In this document: positions 63,872 through 64,000 of the stretch, one piece after another
Numbering within the stretch: the stretch's first letter is position 1
Layout: the number at the start of each line of letters is the position of its first letter
NCBI GenBank assembly: GCA_023416585.1
Contig: JAEZHM010000134.1
Span: forward strand, 7,821-71,820
Direction of reading: 5' to 3'
From: Bacillota bacterium
Lineage (GTDB): Bacteria; Bacillota; Clostridia; Christensenellales; Aristaeellaceae
Length of the DNA stretch: 64,000 bases
Notes under the pieces: generated by a model
The model's input: only the letters and a program-made list of their open reading frames with translations
What the model was told of the DNA's origin: nothing
The model's database searches: none
Program-made: the position numbers and the translations under genes

Positions 63872-64000
63872 TTAGGCATACACCGCACCAATGACCTTAT
63901 CAGCGGTAACGGTTTTGAAGGTGGGGCTGCTTGTGGAGCTGACATCCTGATTGACACGGCTGCTTACTGTATCCAGATTCTTCTTGTCATTGGCCGACAT
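63872..64000 (-). CDS. Tail fibre-like protein, C-terminal end (truncated by window)
   Basis: 43 codons with the stop at 63872. The reading SANDKKNLDTVSSRVNQ resembles the SA.DK.KLD motif that recurs in phage tail fibres. The gene continues beyond the right edge. Confidence 0.55.
   Translation of the reverse strand: MSANDKKNLDTVSSRVNQDVSSTSSPTFKTVTADKVIGAVYA

Overview
The window reads as chromosome of an anaerobic Gram-positive bacterium, most likely a Clostridia-class Bacillota. Reasons: strong AGGAGG-type ribosome binding sites, Lpl/YesN-style sugar regulators and transporters, a GH51 arabinofuranosidase, and phage genes of the kind found in clostridial prophages. I cannot name the genus. 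No rRNA and no complete tRNA gene is visible.

Layout. (1) 0-2.5 kb: end of an MFS permease, a gene fragment and a membrane diguanylate cyclase. (2) 2.6-20.5 kb: a prophage early/replication module entirely on the minus strand. From its 5' end it carries a sigma-like regulator, an SNF2 helicase broken by an HNH gene, a family-A DNA polymerase, a primase-helicase, a VRR-NUC nuclease, HNH nucleases, both terminase subunits, ParB-like proteins, two tandem Mom-like DNA-modification proteins and a ParB-methylase. It stops just after the large terminase; no capsid or tail genes follow, so it looks truncated. (3) 20.6-23.4 kb: a sigma factor/anti-sigma pair with a small exported protein. (4) 23.4-40.3 kb: an accessory island. 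It holds a ComEC-like hydrolase with DUF3006, an expanded His-Xaa-Ser (Hxs) radical-SAM system, a SprT-like gene, a complete QatABCD anti-phage system and an Ala/Lys-rich element gene. A shrunken copy of the last gene lies at the left edge of the island. (5) 40.7-56.5 kb: plant-polysaccharide use. One cluster is MalF/MalG-type ABC importer, two-component system and GH51 arabinofuranosidase; the other is Lpl-type ABC importer, ADP-ribosylglycohydrolase-fold protein and AraC regulator, with a divergent Gfo/Idh/MocA oxidoreductase. Two 3'-tRNA-like fragments about 8.4 kb apart flank the first cluster. (6) 56.6-64 kb: the lysis/integration end of a second prophage, with two tandem serine recombinases, two small regulators, an NlpC/P60-type endolysin, a holin and fibronectin-III tail proteins running off the right edge.

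The most interesting locus is the eight-to-nine-gene plus-strand operon at 25.4-33.3 kb. It encodes two HxsD-like proteins, an A24 prepilin-type peptidase with an extra C-terminal region, the radical-SAM maturases HxsC and HxsB, a MORN-repeat exported protein, and a substrate-like protein carrying about 21 His-Xaa-Thr-type triplets rather than the classical His-Xaa-Ser. Two membrane proteins of unknown function follow. I infer a post-translational modification and export pathway for the His-rich protein. The peptidase, the MORN protein and the two membrane proteins appear to extend the system beyond the published HxsABCD core.

Functions were assigned by reading motifs and comparing with remembered families; no database search was possible. 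Start codons were moved from the longest ORF wherever a ribosome binding site clearly supported a later start.
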